Shown here in pieces: positions 8,680-19,428 of a stretch of DNA of 64,000 bases. The notes below the pieces were generated by a model. The model made no database searches. It was not told the origin of the DNA and saw only the letters and a list, made by a program, of their open reading frames with translations. Position numbers and translations under genes: made by a program. Within the stretch, counting starts at the first letter, position 1; every line of letters starts with the position of its first letter. Source of the stretch: Trichomonas vaginalis G3 (Eukaryota; Parabasalia; Trichomonadida; Trichomonadidae); assembly GCF_026262505.1 (NCBI RefSeq), contig NC_067205.1, forward strand, positions 7,130,001-7,194,000, given 5' to 3'.

Positions 8680-9270
8680 TTATTCATGAAAATAATTATA
8701 TCTAATTTCTTTTACTCTCTCGTATATACTAGATTTAAAGAATTCAGAACATTTCCCATAATCTCCTAAATGTTTTCTTATCCCTAACGTGTGCCAGTTA
8801 TTATATGAAACTGTATAAACTTTATCTTTATCTTTGCATCTTTCATCACTTCCAATATATTTATATTTCAATTTTGATTTAGCATTTTCATATTCATTAA
8901 CGTTTAATAATTCACAGTCTTCCTTTTTAAATAAATGTTTTATGTATTCAGGATTTAATACTCTACGTTTATATGCTCCTAACTTAGTTCTAAAGGTTTT
9001 TCTACAAAATTTAGGAATTCCATCCTCTTTAATGTCATCAATGATTTCCATTTCATTATTTTCAATTTCTTCTTCTCGTTTATGAGGTCTTTGATTATGA
9101 CTCCATTGATTCCATGAAATTAAATATTCTTTATCATTATATTTATACCTCATTAGCTTATTTTGGCTTTCATATTCATTTAATAATTCACAATCTTCAT
9201 TTTTAAATTGAAGTTTAACCCATTCAGGATTTAAACAATGTTTAATTAATCGCGGAATATCTGACATCAT
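8680..9270 (-). CDS. Polinton protein with two tandem copies of one domain, 196 aa
   Basis: Two units align: residues about 13-65 (LNPEWVKLQFKNEDCELLNE) and about 105-170 (LNPEYIKHLFKKEDCELLNV). Each continues into a Lys/Tyr run and then SWNQWSHN or SYNNWHTLG. The plan recalls the short treble-clef repeats of large DNA viruses, but without the usual cysteines, so this is inference. It is the outermost gene, next to the terminal repeat. Two more copies lie in the fold-back element in mirror orientation. MM at the start leaves either Met possible. Confidence 0.6.
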   Translation of the reverse strand: MMSDIPRLIKHCLNPEWVKLQFKNEDCELLNEYESQNKLMRYKYNDKEYLISWNQWSHNQRPHKREEEIENNEMEIIDDIKEDGIPKFCRKTFRTKLGAYKRRVLNPEYIKHLFKKEDCELLNVNEYENAKSKLKYKYIGSDERCKDKDKVYTVSYNNWHTLGIRKHLGDYGKCSEFFKSSIYERVKEIRYNYFHE

Positions 9271-9289
9271 CTATATATAGCTTCTTTTA

Positions 9290-9424
9290 TAAAAGATAAA
9301 AAAATAAATTATTTTAAAATTAATGTTAATTTTTTAATGCGTTTAGTATATAAATATATTTTAATGTATCGTCTATATATAGATGTAACAAAAAAAGTCA
9401 CACAACCCTTCTTCTTATACTACT
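9290..9424. repeat. Polinton 1 right terminal repeat
   Basis: The stretch includes CTATATATAGATGTAACAAA and AAGTCACACAACCC and ends TATACTACT. It matches both ends of the fold-back element apart from the outer 20 bases. Ending in CT agrees with the AG...CT termini of Polintons. Confidence 0.75.
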
Positions 9425-10332
9425 TCAAGTTATTTTTTCTGGATAAGATATTATATGGATAATTGGATAGAAAATACAATTATATAATCTTGTACCTGGT
9501 TTAATTAAGCTAATTGTCATCAGAAACTTGTAATTTTTATGAATTTCAGATTTTCTTTTCATTACTGCTTTTCTTAATAGGTCAAGTTCTTATTTACGTT
9601 ATAAAGTATGATATTTACAAATATCAAGTTATCGTGTTTTTTGAGAAATTATGAGAAACAAACAAAAATGAAAAAGATAGGAATAGCAATGAATAGTGAT
9701 GTGGGTATAGAAAATGTAAGAGATATGAATGCAAAGCAATCAGTATTTAGGATATTGACCATAGATTTCGAAAAAAAAATGCTGCATATTGAGCGAAAAC
9801 TATGATTATATTATAAGGCTGTCATTTAAAGCATAATGAAACTATTCCCTTTTCATTTTAATCGAATAAGATAGTAAAGATTTTTGAATTAGCTAGAAAC
9901 TGATGAGATGTTTTCACAAATCAGATTTTTAATCTCTATAATGCATAATTCACCCAATATCTCAATTTTGATATTGCGAGATATTTTTGCTATCGGTTTC
10001 GCAATTTTGACACAATAGCAAGAGGGTTCTATAAGCATTATTATCAACGTAGAATCTGAATATCATATCAGAAAATGTCGCAAATCTGACATTTACCCGA
10101 CCAAATAGCAAAAATAATTGAATACTTTTCGCAAAAACTTTAAAAATCGATAAAAATATGAAATATAGATATTAACGAGACTTTTCATATAATATTCATA
10201 AAGATTTTCCAAAAATATGATACCGCAAAATTAAAAAATTGACGTCTTGAGTGGAGTCAAAGGTCGAAATTGCTAGCTAAATGTTTTTTTAGCGAAATTG
10301 CGTATTGTACGTTTTTTTCGCAAAACGAAACC
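9425..10332. other. AT-rich intergenic DNA
   Basis: No supported gene. It holds only short open frames and dispersed TTTCGCAATTTTG-like words. It separates the Polinton from a partial repeat copy. Confidence 0.6.
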
Positions 10333-10857
10333 CTTACTACCGTATATTATTTTTTAAGCTATCTTATTTTTTGAACTTTTATTCAAATCTTTGGTCGCAA
10401 GAAGAATTGCATGATAAATAAAAACATTTAATCAAAGTCAATTTTATTTTTCATATTCAAATGGACTGAGTGTTAACATTTAACATTTTTTGCTAATTGT
10501 CGTCAAAAATTAGGCGTAAAGCAAAAATTGATATTTCATATGGTTTTATGATAGATAAGCATTATATTCCCACTCATTATATTCGTAAATTTTGAGGGTT
10601 ATCCTTCGCTTTTAAGATCATTGATTTTGATTTTTATATAAAATAGTTATATATTAGAAAATAATATGAGTTTATGTGATATTATTTTTCAGAAGATTTT
10701 GTGTTCTTCTTCAAAATTTTAATTTTTTTATTAAAAAGAATCTTTACAAAATCTACATTTACTTTAATTAATATTTAAAAACGTGCTCTATCAAAAGTTC
10801 CAAAAATTCAATATTTTAGCTTTTCTGAGGTGTCACTTTTGATGAATTTCTGTTTAC
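10333..10857. mobile_element. One arm of the fold-back transposon found whole at 28999-30247
   Basis: From TACCGTATATTATTTTTTAA to TTTGATGAATTTCTGTTT this copy matches the right arm of the fold-back element almost base for base. The central inverted spacer and the other arm are absent. It is a truncated or single-arm copy with no coding capacity. Confidence 0.8.
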
Positions 10858-10997
10858 AACAATATCACGAGATGCATTGAATTGTCATAATTAGATCACC
10901 GTAAATCTTATCAATTTTTGATACACTTCCGGTGAAAAATTTAGCCTTGACAATAGGATGAAATATATTGTAAAAAATAAATTTTAGATTTTGAAGT

Positions 10998-11012
10998 TTA
11001 TCATTTCGAATA
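10998..11012 (+). promoter_or_regulatory. Initiator-like motif TCATTT before a host gene
   Basis: TCATTT lies about nine bases before ATG 11013. Trichomonad protein genes commonly start transcription at TCA(C/T)(T/A) within about 20 bases of the ATG, so this supports the start chosen. Confidence 0.5.
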
Positions 11013-12164
11013 ATGAAATATAAACAATATAAATTTTCTGTCGTTTCGAGATTCATAAATGATCGGAATCCTCCAGCTCCGACTGAAATAGAACTTTCGG
11101 AAGCTAATTTTCAAGACGAATCTTCTTTATTAAGATTTATTTTGGATATCCCTAAGGATTTAAGCTTTTCCATTGACTCATATTCAATGAATCTTTTGAT
11201 ACATTTCATTATCGAGCAATCTACACAAAATGAAACAATATTAAAATTCACAATTCAAAATATCACTTCTTCGAATATCTTTCAAATAGATTTGATACTA
11301 CTGGAAAATTTATTCGAATATTTATCGCATTATATTAACCAGATTTTTTTCATTTTTTCATTAAAATTAATTCATTTTAAAGCTTTAGATAACATACAAT
11401 ACCTTTATTTATCAACATTTTCCGATCAATATGATGAGATATTACGTTTCATAAGCAGCAGTGACAATTCTCTCTATATCATCGATACATTTATTGCTTT
11501 GATTAAAAACAATATTCTTGACGTTGAATTCTTCCAAAACGCAGTTTTACTCAAGAAAGAAATTTTTTCTAGTATTATTGAGTACGAAAATCAATATTCA
11601 ACTTATGCAATTGCAAATTTCTTTACAAAATTATTAAAATATTACCCAGGATATGCAACTGCTCTTCCATGTTCGGATATACTAATATCAAATTATTTCA
11701 ACTTTTTTAATGACGTGAATTCAATTATAAATAACGAAGATTTTGTTTATCTTCTCAAATTTATAGTTTTATTTTATAAAGCAGTCGATATAACATCTGA
11801 GATGGCTTTAGAATTCATAAAAACACTTGAAATTCTGCGAAGTCTTTCTCCTCACTATTCATTTACAGAGTATGTAGTTCAGGGGTATTATTGTGTACTT
11901 CCTCTTATACCCATGCAAATTTCATCTACCGATTTTTTAAATTCACATGAATTTTTAATTAATTATGCAATTGAGAATTCAAATCTTCACAAATATTTGA
12001 AATTATATTCCAGATGTTTCCGCAGATTTGATAGCGATGAAATATTCAAAAATGTTTTTCATATCTTAAACCTTGTAGAAGTTACAACAGAATATTTATC
12101 AGAAAATCAGGATCTTTCTGAGAAACAGATCTTTATTTGCAACGATATCCTAACGAGGGTTTAA
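11013..12164 (+). CDS. Host helical-repeat protein, 383 aa
   Basis: The protein is almost entirely helical, with alternating Leu/Ile/Phe-rich helices about 35-45 residues apart and no enzyme motif. This texture is typical of armadillo/HEAT-like scaffold proteins, which are numerous in trichomonads. The N-terminus (YKQYKFSVVSRFINDRNPPAP) is basic and Pro-rich. An initiator-like motif sits just upstream. The stop at 12162-12164 is almost abutted by the opposite-strand gene at 12166, so the two genes converge with virtually no spacer. The exact repeat class and partner are unknown. Confidence 0.65.
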   Translation: MKYKQYKFSVVSRFINDRNPPAPTEIELSEANFQDESSLLRFILDIPKDLSFSIDSYSMNLLIHFIIEQSTQNETILKFTIQNITSSNIFQIDLILLENLFEYLSHYINQIFFIFSLKLIHFKALDNIQYLYLSTFSDQYDEILRFISSSDNSLYIIDTFIALIKNNILDVEFFQNAVLLKKEIFSSIIEYENQYSTYAIANFFTKLLKYYPGYATALPCSDILISNYFNFFNDVNSIINNEDFVYLLKFIVLFYKAVDITSEMALEFIKTLEILRSLSPHYSFTEYVVQGYYCVLPLIPMQISSTDFLNSHEFLINYAIENSNLHKYLKLYSRCFRRFDSDEIFKNVFHILNLVEVTTEYLSENQDLSEKQIFICNDILTRV

Positions 12165-12165
12165 T

Positions 12166-12523
12166 TTAATTTTTATTTTTTATTTCAAGTTTGAGTAAAC
12201 TTTCAAGATAATCTATATAAGCCTTTTGATGTTCTTCATCTAGATTCTTGTTTAATATGTGATGAATTTGAATTTTTTTTTGAAAATTCAAGATAAAATT
12301 CTTTTTTATCTTGATCAACAACATGAACAATTCGAGTACAGCGTAACATTTCATCAATATTTTCTGTTTTCTTCGTTTCTAGATATTTTTCAAATATTTC
12401 TTGCGGAATCTCATTTTGATATACCCATTTATTTTTTTCCGGATGCTGATCTTTGTACTTAACGAAATATTGCTTGACTATTCGCTCAGAAACAACATAT
12501 TCGATCTCTTTTCTCTTTCTCAT
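12166..12523 (-). CDS. Small chromodomain-like host protein, apparently frameshifted
   Basis: Residues 6-50 (IEYVVSERIVKQYFVKYKDQ, then HPEKNKWVYQNEIP) follow the chromodomain layout: an opening Y-x-V-E-like strand, Y-x-VK-Y in the second strand, a W and a final helix (IFEKYLE). Chromodomains bind methylated histone tails or related peptides. The frame ends at 12236, while a second frame continues as a helical tail to 12166 (KAYIDYLESLLKLEIKNKN). The switch falls at a run of nine T near 12270, so a sequencing indel or a real frameshift is likely. Confidence 0.45.
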
Positions 12524-12747
12524 TGAATATTTGTGACACTTTTGAATTCAATCAAATCAAAAATATTTGAAATTGCTAGAATTTTTTTCTTTCTCATGAA
12601 TATTTGAAATGACTCAAAAGGAAAACTCGTTCGATTCAATTCAATTTTGAATCAGAATTTTTTAAGGACCAATAAATCAAATTATGTTAAGAAAATCTTT
12701 TTTTAACTCAGAGTATCAAAAGTACGTTAAACCTTCAATTTTATCTC

Positions 12748-13616
12748 ATGTCGGAAAGCGAACCGACAATAGTGGAAGAGAATCAAACTATATCAGTATC
12801 CATCCAAGCTATTGTTGATGAAGAAAAAGGAGATGGAGCTGATATGCTGGATTTAATTCAAAATGAATTGAATTCCCGTAAAAAATTGAAATATAGAATG
12901 GAAATACCTGAAAATCCCCAATTCCAATTCTCAAGGAAAGATATAGCAAATTAAAATTTACAGATCCTACAGAAGCTGCTATATTTATTGCAAAAGATTC
13001 ATATAATTCTTTTTATCCATTAAATTTTGAGCAAGGAAAAAAGTTTCGTTGTCCTAACTGCCAATTTTGCATGGAGCTTGTAAAGACTCATGAAAATGGT
13101 CAACTTTTCTTCATTCCAGTAATTAAACACGAGCATAGAGCAAAGCAATGCAAGCCGAGTAACAATATACCAAAAATTCTTAAGTTGCAAGCAGGAAAAA
13201 AAGTCTATGAATTAGCAAATTCTGATAATGTTCCTCAATGCAAAGAAATTTTTGCAAAAGAATTGAATATTCCCAATGCAACTTATACGATGTTCCATAA
13301 TATAGTAAATAAACTTAAAGGAACCACAAAAGGGGATAGAATTCAATCTTACAATTATTTCTCAACAATTTTTTCAATCATAAACAAAATCGAACAAGGA
13401 TTCTGCGAAATGATTTTAGTTAAAGAAGTTAACAATGAAATTGAATTGCATACATTTAAGAAAGGTGATGAATTACCTGAAAATTCAAAAGACTTTCAAA
13501 TTTATTCATTTATTGTAATTCCTCCAATAACTCATTTTTACATGCAAACACAAGCTTTTTGCGAATTGTTTACATGCATCACAAGTGACAAGCTTTTTGC
13601 GCGGCAATTTTTCTAA
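12748..13616 (+). pseudogene. MULE transposase, N-terminal fragment
   Basis: An acidic leader (12748-12954) is followed in another frame by a FLYWCH-like zinc-binding region: CPNCQFC near 13053, then KHEHR. Next is the helical stretch that precedes the catalytic core in Mutator-like transposases, ending in ITHFYMQTQAFCE. The core copy at 25914 begins with the matching AFCGIIQIDGTF, which supports the assignment. One frameshift lies near 12950, and the whole DDE core is missing, so this is a dead fragment. Confidence 0.6.
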
Positions 13617-15363
13617 GTTATTTTGTTAAGCTAAATGTGTTATATATCAAATCAGCTTTATAAATATTATAGAAAAGTTTATTTTTATTTTTAATTATTA
13701 TTATTATTTTTTAAAAGGTAGTCTCACGAAAATACGTTATTTTCCCGATGCCTTGGAAGCAGCTTTGCAGGTTACCCGTAAGGTAACCAGTAGAAGTTTC
13801 TGAGCAAGGATGAAGAAGATTAAAGAGCCTTTTTATTGCAAACGCTATATTTGTAAGTGTCTTTGTAGAACTTCTCATAAATTCAAAGATTTCCAAAAAC
13901 GAATTTTTCGATTTTGATATAATAAATGATATTTAAACAAATTATAGATGTGTTTGCAATTAAAAAAATCCGAGTTAACTACAATATCTTCAATTTTTGT
14001 CGTTCACTTTTTCATGTCATACTGATAGCAAGAATACTCACCCAATTTGGTTACACTTCATGATAGTTTGAAGTAAAAAAATGCCACAGTTTTTTTTATT
14101 TGATATCGTTATCTAAATTTTGTACAGAAATGAAATAAATTATAATATGAAACGTGTGTTATTATGCTTGTTGGGAAACAATCCAATACTTATGTCTGAA
14201 TGAAATGATTATTTCTACGAGATTTTTCATATTCAGCTAATAATGCTATCAAAATCAAATAACAATAAAAAGTTATTTTGTACATAATGTAACTTAATCT
14301 TTAATACTATATAGAACTTCGAAATACGACTAAACGGTGCGAGTTACGCGATTAAATACCTTTTTTCGATCGAAACTTGAAAGTGAGGATAACTCAATGG
14401 GTAGGGGTATGGGTTCGACTTTTTCTATTGGGCAACTATTTTTTTCTTTTCATTGTTTCAGCATTTTTTATGCGATTATGCATAATTATTTGATTTCCTA
14501 TATATTCAATAATAAATTTGTTCCGAACTCTTCACAAATAAATAAATTTTTAGAATATTTAAATTTATAGCTCCCTACATTAATATAAAGTGTTCGAATA
14601 GTTCATATATAGTTTCTTTAAAATAATTTGTTTCATTTTAAATTGGTTTGGCACAATGCTTGACATAACATGCACAAAGCTATGCCATTTTAAAATATGT
14701 ATATCAATCAAGCCGATTAAGTCCATCCTAAACGAAAATCATCGATACTCATGAATTTATGATAGTCGTTCTTGATATAATTGCGCGTTTTAAAAAATGC
14801 TTACTTTTGAACACAGAACTTATCTATCCATATTTATCAATGAAAGTTTATAAGATGCATTAATGACAAAACCTTACTTTATCAATTATAATCTTATCGT
14901 AAATTTCAAACTACAATACTGTGGGGCAAATATTAAATAACCACTATGTTGCGGATTTTATGTAAGTCTGCAAACTGTAAAATGTAATTAAACACAAATA
15001 AAAAAAAATGTAAATTTTAATCGAGAAATTTAGCAATCTTGAAAGCCTTGATCGGCATCTTTTACAAGATGTCAGTAATGCATATTCAATAACTATGAAA
15101 ATCTAGCCAAGCATGGATTTTTTTCGAAAAAAAATTGTATTAAATTTCATTTTTCATTCTTTATACAAGTTTTAACCTTTGGTGCAATTATATCCTATCG
15201 CAAATGCATTATTGACGTTATTACTTGGATACTTCTTCATAACGCTAAATCTTCAAATTAGTTATGTGTTTGTTACTAATAGAAGTTGGAAAGGTATTAA
15301 AAAGGAAATGTTAATAAATATACATGTTTAATTAAAAAACAAACAAGAATAAATTAAATAATT
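13617..15363. other. AT-rich DNA without a supported gene
   Basis: Only short low-quality open frames are seen. A hairpin CAGGTTACC/GGTAACCAG lies near 13769-13790. At 13716 the motif AGGTAGTCTCACGA begins, the left inverted repeat of the candidate large element. Confidence 0.5.
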
Positions 15364-15588
15364 TTATTTCTTCGGAAAGTCTAAGTTTTGTAATAGATAA
15401 ATTGCTTTTTGTGTCTCTTCTTCATCAATTTCTGGATGTTGATTCTCAGGTGGCGGACTAATTAAAACATCATGGGCAATATCAAACCATCGTTTTAGTT
15501 CGTTGGCAGAAGGAAAATGATCTTCTTGTATTGGCGTTATTAATGATTGAAAATCATCAGTTGATTCTGCATTTTGGGAATTTTCCAA
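15364..15588 (-). CDS. Hypothetical acidic protein, 74 aa
   Basis: Not recognised. It has Ser/Asp/Glu-rich ends and a central Trp (LKRWFDIAHDVLISPPPEN). An inverted repeat (AATTTTCCAAAT/ATTTGGAAAATT) sits just upstream at about 15580-15607. It may be a relic of the surrounding element or a chance frame. Confidence 0.3.
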   Translation of the reverse strand: MENSQNAESTDDFQSLITPIQEDHFPSANELKRWFDIAHDVLISPPPENQHPEIDEEETQKAIYLLQNLDFPKK

Positions 15589-16035
15589 ATTTTCATTTGG
15601 AAAATTTGAATTTTGAGATATTGTTTAAGCACTCAGATCTCATTTTTAAAATATCTGCACCAAATTCTTACATCTGATAATTTTCATGTGTAACCAATGT
15701 TTCCCAATCCATTTGCCATACCCTACTAATCGCAAATTCATTCCCTTTAATTTTGTATTAAATTTAAATTCCAATCTTAATTTCTACATTATTTATGCTA
15801 ACCCTTTAAATTTTGTTCTTATTTATTCACCCTCAGATACAAATTTATTTAGAATGTATTCCTCTGAGGTCTATATTTGTAAGTAGTATATGAGTGCGGG
15901 TTTAGTGACTTTTTTTGTTACATCTATATATAGACGATGCATTAAAATATATTTATTTATAAACACATTAAAAAAATTAACATTAATTTTAAAATAATTT
16001 ATTTTTTTATCTTTTATAAAAGAAGCTATATATAG

Positions 16036-16615
16036 ATGATGTCAGATATTCCGCGATTAATTAAACATTGTTTAAATCCTGAATGGGTTAAACTTCAATT
16101 TAAAAATGAAGATTGTGAATTATTAAATGAATATGAAAGCCAAAATAAGCTAATGAAGTATAAATATAATGATAAAGAATATTTAATTTCATGGAATCAA
16201 TGGAGTCATAATCAAAGACCTCATAAACGAGAAGAAGAAATTGAAAATAATGAAATGGAAATCATTGATGACATTAAAGAGGATGGAATTCCTAAATTTT
16301 GTAGAAAAACATTTAGAACTAAGTTAGGAGCATATAAACGTAGAGTATTAAATCCTGAATATCTTAAACATATATTTAAAAAGGAAGACTGTTGAATTAT
16401 TAAACGTTAATGAATATGAAAATGCTAAATCAAAACTGAGATATAAATATATTGGAAGTGATGAAAGGTGTAAAGATAAAGATAAAGTTTATTCAGTTTC
16501 ATATAATAACTGGCACACGTTAGGGATAAGAAAACATTTAAGAGATTATGGTAAAAGTTCTGAATTCTTCAAATCTAGTTGTACGAGAGAATAAAAGAAA
16601 TTAGAAATAATTATT
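16036..16615 (+). pseudogene. Left-arm copy of the tandem-domain Polinton gene
   Basis: It is nearly identical to the protein at 8680-9270, beginning MMSDIPRLIKHCLNPEWVKL and including both repeated units. It lies just inside the terminal repeat, as in Polinton 1. The copy is broken, with about two breaks. Its near-identity to the gene in Polinton 1 indicates recent common origin. Confidence 0.8.
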
Positions 16616-16689
16616 TTCATGAATGAAAAATAAACTTTAAAATTCATGTCTTACATTTTTGAATAATTATTTTTTTAATTCGTAAGAAA

Positions 16690-17171
16690 ATGAGTGGATC
16701 AAGATTCGTAACCGTCAATCAATTAATGGATGTTTCTTTCACCAATTCTTGAAAATGTTAAACAAGTAGATGTTTATTTCGATGATTATGTAGAAAGTAT
16801 ATATTATAAAGGTAAGTTTAATATTAAACCTATTGCTTTTGCATTTGATAATAAATTAATTGAAAATGCAAAAATTTGGGAATTTAATTCCAGATATTGA
16901 ATTTATAACAAATATTAATGATAAATGGTTAAAACGAATTCCAACCACAAAAGTTCTTTGTAAATTAATGATCAAAATGAGGAAAAAAGAATTTAACGGG
17001 TTTAAATATCATCCAAATAAAGTTTCAGAACTAGAAAATGAAAAACTTCAGAAAAAAATTAACGATAGACTTTCAAATGATCGTATTGAAAAAATAAATA
17101 AACTAGCAGAAGTTGCATTTAATAATGAAATATTTGATGAATATAACCTTGAACTCAGTGATGGGCTTTAA
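16690..17171 (+). pseudogene. Left-arm copy of an unrecognised Polinton gene (MSGSRFVTVNQ...)
   Basis: The encoded protein is helical and Lys/Asn-rich, with segments such as VKQVDVYFDDYVESIYYKG and LKRIPTTKVLCKLMIKMRK. No family is recognised. The mirror copy lies at 19429-19902. It is broken, about one break. It converges on the gene at 17168-17547, whose end overlaps its own end. Confidence 0.55.
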
Positions 17172-17547
17172 GGACCCGGGCTCAACGAGTCATGATTTAT
17201 GAAATCAATTATTTGATTCATTCGCTCTTCAATAATTTCTATTCTTTTTGTTAAATCATCTATTTTCATTAATGAGGTGATTCTTGATTGAGGAATAGAT
17301 TTCAAACTAACCACTCCTTTTATTTTTGAAATTTTGAATCCATCAACTTTAAACATTTTATTCAATTTACATGTTGTCAATTCTTCAAATAATTTTTTAA
17401 TTTTAGCATAATAGTCATTAAATTCTTCAACAGATGAAAAAATTTTTATTTCAGTAATTGGTTTAACAACGTTTATTTTTTGTTGAACATTTCACTTTCA
17501 TTTATTTCTTCCTCCTTTGTTTCATTTATTTTTAAAATCGGTTTCAT
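17168..17547 (-). pseudogene. Left-arm copy of the 126-residue coiled-coil gene
   Basis: This is the mirror copy of the gene at 19046-19426, which looks whole. This copy is broken, about one break. It runs opposite to the neighbouring gene within the same arm. Confidence 0.6.
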
Positions 17548-17649
17548 TTATCATTAAATAAAAATTAGAATATAAGTGATGAAATATATTTTTTAATTAA
17601 TATTAAATCAGAAATGGCGGCAGGATTCTTTAAAAAATTATGCCGTTCT

Positions 17650-18012
17650 AAAGTTTGTGACAACATGACATTTTGACAACAACACAGGAGGAAGGTAGTT
17701 ATGACTTATTTTTGAAGAACTGAAGGTGCTACCATGTTACCATGTGCTACCAGGTCATTTAACTTCTCTGAAAAAGTGTGACAACATGACATTTTGACAA
17801 CAAACACAGGTTATTCAATAATGACTTATTTTGAAGAACTGAAGGTGCTACCATGTTACAGGTCATTTAACTCATGACATTTTGACAACAACACAGGAGG
17901 AGGTAGTTATGACTTATTTTTGAAGAACTGAAGGTGCTACCATGTTACCATGTGCTACCAGGTCATTTAACTTCTCTGAAAAAGTGTGACAACATGACAT
18001 TTTGACAACATT
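17650..18012. repeat. 121-bp repeat, left arm of the fold-back element
   Basis: About three units of the family seen at 1660-1984, inverted and with internal deletions (ACATGACATTTTGACAACAA words). They lie between the coiled-coil gene and the primase start. Confidence 0.9.
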
Positions 18013-18083
18013 TACGAAAATATGATGCAGTCCAAAAATAAAGTTAGTTTTAAAATTATTTTTATTTTTTTATTCCTATATAA

Positions 18084-18437
18084 ATGACAGCAACAAACAA
18101 CAACAGCAACTATATCGTTTCTGATGAAAAAGTTATTGATTCATTAGCTGAGGAATTAGTTGTGGCAGAAACTAAAACCCTCAACGAAAGAATTGGTGAA
18201 AACAAGATTGATTTACATAACTACCTCAAACATGATGGAGGAAGAGGAAGGAAAACTGGTATGGCTTTATTAGTAAATAAAATATCAAATTTAACGATTA
18301 TAGATGTTGATATTAATAAATCATACAATGATGAACTTAAAGAAACAGTTAGAAAAGATATTTTATCAAAACTTTCGGATAAAGATGTTATCGTTAAAAC
18401 CGCATCAGGAGGTCTTCACATTTATTGCCACAACTAA
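18084..18437 (+). CDS. Start of an AEP-type primase gene spanning the palindrome spacer
   Basis: The reading frame carries LTIIDVDINKSYND (about residues 69-82), matching the DxD metal-binding motif of archaeo-eukaryotic primases. It ends in VKTASGGLHIYC, matching the S-G-G-x-H motif of the same fold. Such Prim-Pol domains make primers in plasmids, viruses and mobile elements. The region 18168-18426 is the only unique sequence in the palindrome. The frame ends where the mirrored arm begins, so only the front of the gene is represented. A longer, decayed relative lies at 38110-39690. ATG 18084 follows a Polinton start signal. Confidence 0.7.
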   Translation: MTATNNNSNYIVSDEKVIDSLAEELVVAETKTLNERIGENKIDLHNYLKHDGGRGRKTGMALLVNKISNLTIIDVDINKSYNDELKETVRKDILSKLSDKDVIVKTASGGLHIYCHN

Positions 18438-18540
18438 TTCCTCAGCTAATGAATCAATAACTTTTTCATCAGAAACGATATAGTTGCTGTTGTTGTTTGT
18501 TGCTGTCATTTATATAGGAATAAAAAAATAAAAATAATTT
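18427..18540 (-). pseudogene. Mirror copy of the primase start and its start signal
   Basis: The first 27 codons of the primase gene and its upstream A/T tract are repeated in inverted orientation, reading leftward from ATG 18510. The two starts therefore face each other across the unique spacer. Confidence 0.8.
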
Positions 18541-18577
18541 TAAAACTAACTTTATTTTTGGACTGCATCATATTTTC

Positions 18578-18940
18578 GTAAATGTTGTCAAAATGTCATG
18601 TTGTCACACTTTTTCAGAGAAGTTAAATGACCTGGTAGCACATGGTAACATGGTAGCACCTTCAGTTCTTCAAAAATAAGTCATAACTACCTTCCTCCTG
18701 TGTTGTTGTCAAAATGTCATGAGTTAAATGACCTGGTAACATGGTAGCACCTTCAGTTCTTCAAAAATAAGTCATTATTGAATAACCTGTGTTGTTGTCA
18801 AAATGTCATGTTGTCACACTTTTTCAGAGAAGTTAAATGACCTGGTAGCACATGGTAACATGGTAGCACCTTCAGTTCTTCAAAAATAAGTCATAACTAC
18901 CTTCCTCCTGTGTTGTTGTCAAAATGTCATGTTGTCACAA
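18578..18940. repeat. 121-bp repeat, right arm of the fold-back element
   Basis: Mirror image of the units at 17650-18012, with the same internal deletion pattern. This shows that the arms derive from one another and not from independent insertions. Confidence 0.9.
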
Positions 18941-19045
18941 ACTTTAGAACGGCATAATTTTTTAAAGAATCCTGCCGCCATTTCTGATTTAATATTAATT
19001 AAAAAATATTTTCATCACTTATATTCTAATTTTATTTAATGATAA

Positions 19046-19426
19046 ATGAAACCGATTTTAAAAATAAATGAAACAAAGGAGGAAGAAATAAATGAAAGTG
19101 AAAATGTTCAACAAAAAATAAACGTTGTTAAACCAATTACTGAAATAAAAATTTTTTCATCTGTTGAAGAATTTAATGACTATTATGCTAATAATAAAAA
19201 ATTATTTGAAGAATTGACAACATGTAAATTGAATAAAATGTTTAAAGTTGATGGATTCAAAATTTCAAAAATAAAAGGAGTGGTTAGTTTGAAATCTATT
19301 CCTCAATCAAGAATCACCTCATTAATGAAAATAGATGATTTAACAAAAAGAATAGAAATTATTGAAGAGCGAATGAATCAAATAATTGATTTCATAAATC
19401 ATGACTCGTTGAGCCCGGGTCCTTAA
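19046..19426 (+). CDS. Coiled-coil Polinton protein, 126 aa, right-arm copy
   Basis: The protein begins MKPILKINETKEEEINESEN. It has an acidic, helical N-terminal part and a C-terminal helix (LTKRIEIIEERMNQIIDFIN). The middle contains a basic strand region (FKVDGFKISKIKGVVSLKSI). No family is recognised. This copy looks whole, while its mirror partner at 17168-17547 is broken. It converges with the gene at 19429-19902. Confidence 0.6.
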   Translation: MKPILKINETKEEEINESENVQQKINVVKPITEIKIFSSVEEFNDYYANNKKLFEELTTCKLNKMFKVDGFKISKIKGVVSLKSIPQSRITSLMKIDDLTKRIEIIEERMNQIIDFINHDSLSPGP

Positions 19427-19428
19427 AG

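Larger units (their letters stand above)
1..9424. mobile_element. Polinton/Maverick element 1, right-hand part; left end lies outside the window
   Basis: The family is shown by a protein-primed family B DNA polymerase, an rve-type integrase and small capsid-associated proteins, arranged as two converging blocks. Rightward genes fill 1-1495 and leftward genes fill 1990-9270. The right end is placed at 9424 because the last 130 bases match the outer part of the fold-back element at 15882-20713, whose ends are fixed by a target duplication. The other end is not visible, so its duplication (TCAAGT would be expected) cannot be tested. The polymerase gene looks whole, the integrase is broken and one gene carries a transposon insert, so I infer a fairly young but decaying copy. 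Confidence 0.85.

Noticed and set aside
9608-9805. 65-residue frame in AT-rich intergenic DNA
   Set aside because: No start motif, no domain and a composition expected by chance.
14337-14570. 77-residue hydrophobic frame
   Set aside because: Phe/Tyr/Asn-rich chance translation of AT-rich DNA without support from neighbours.
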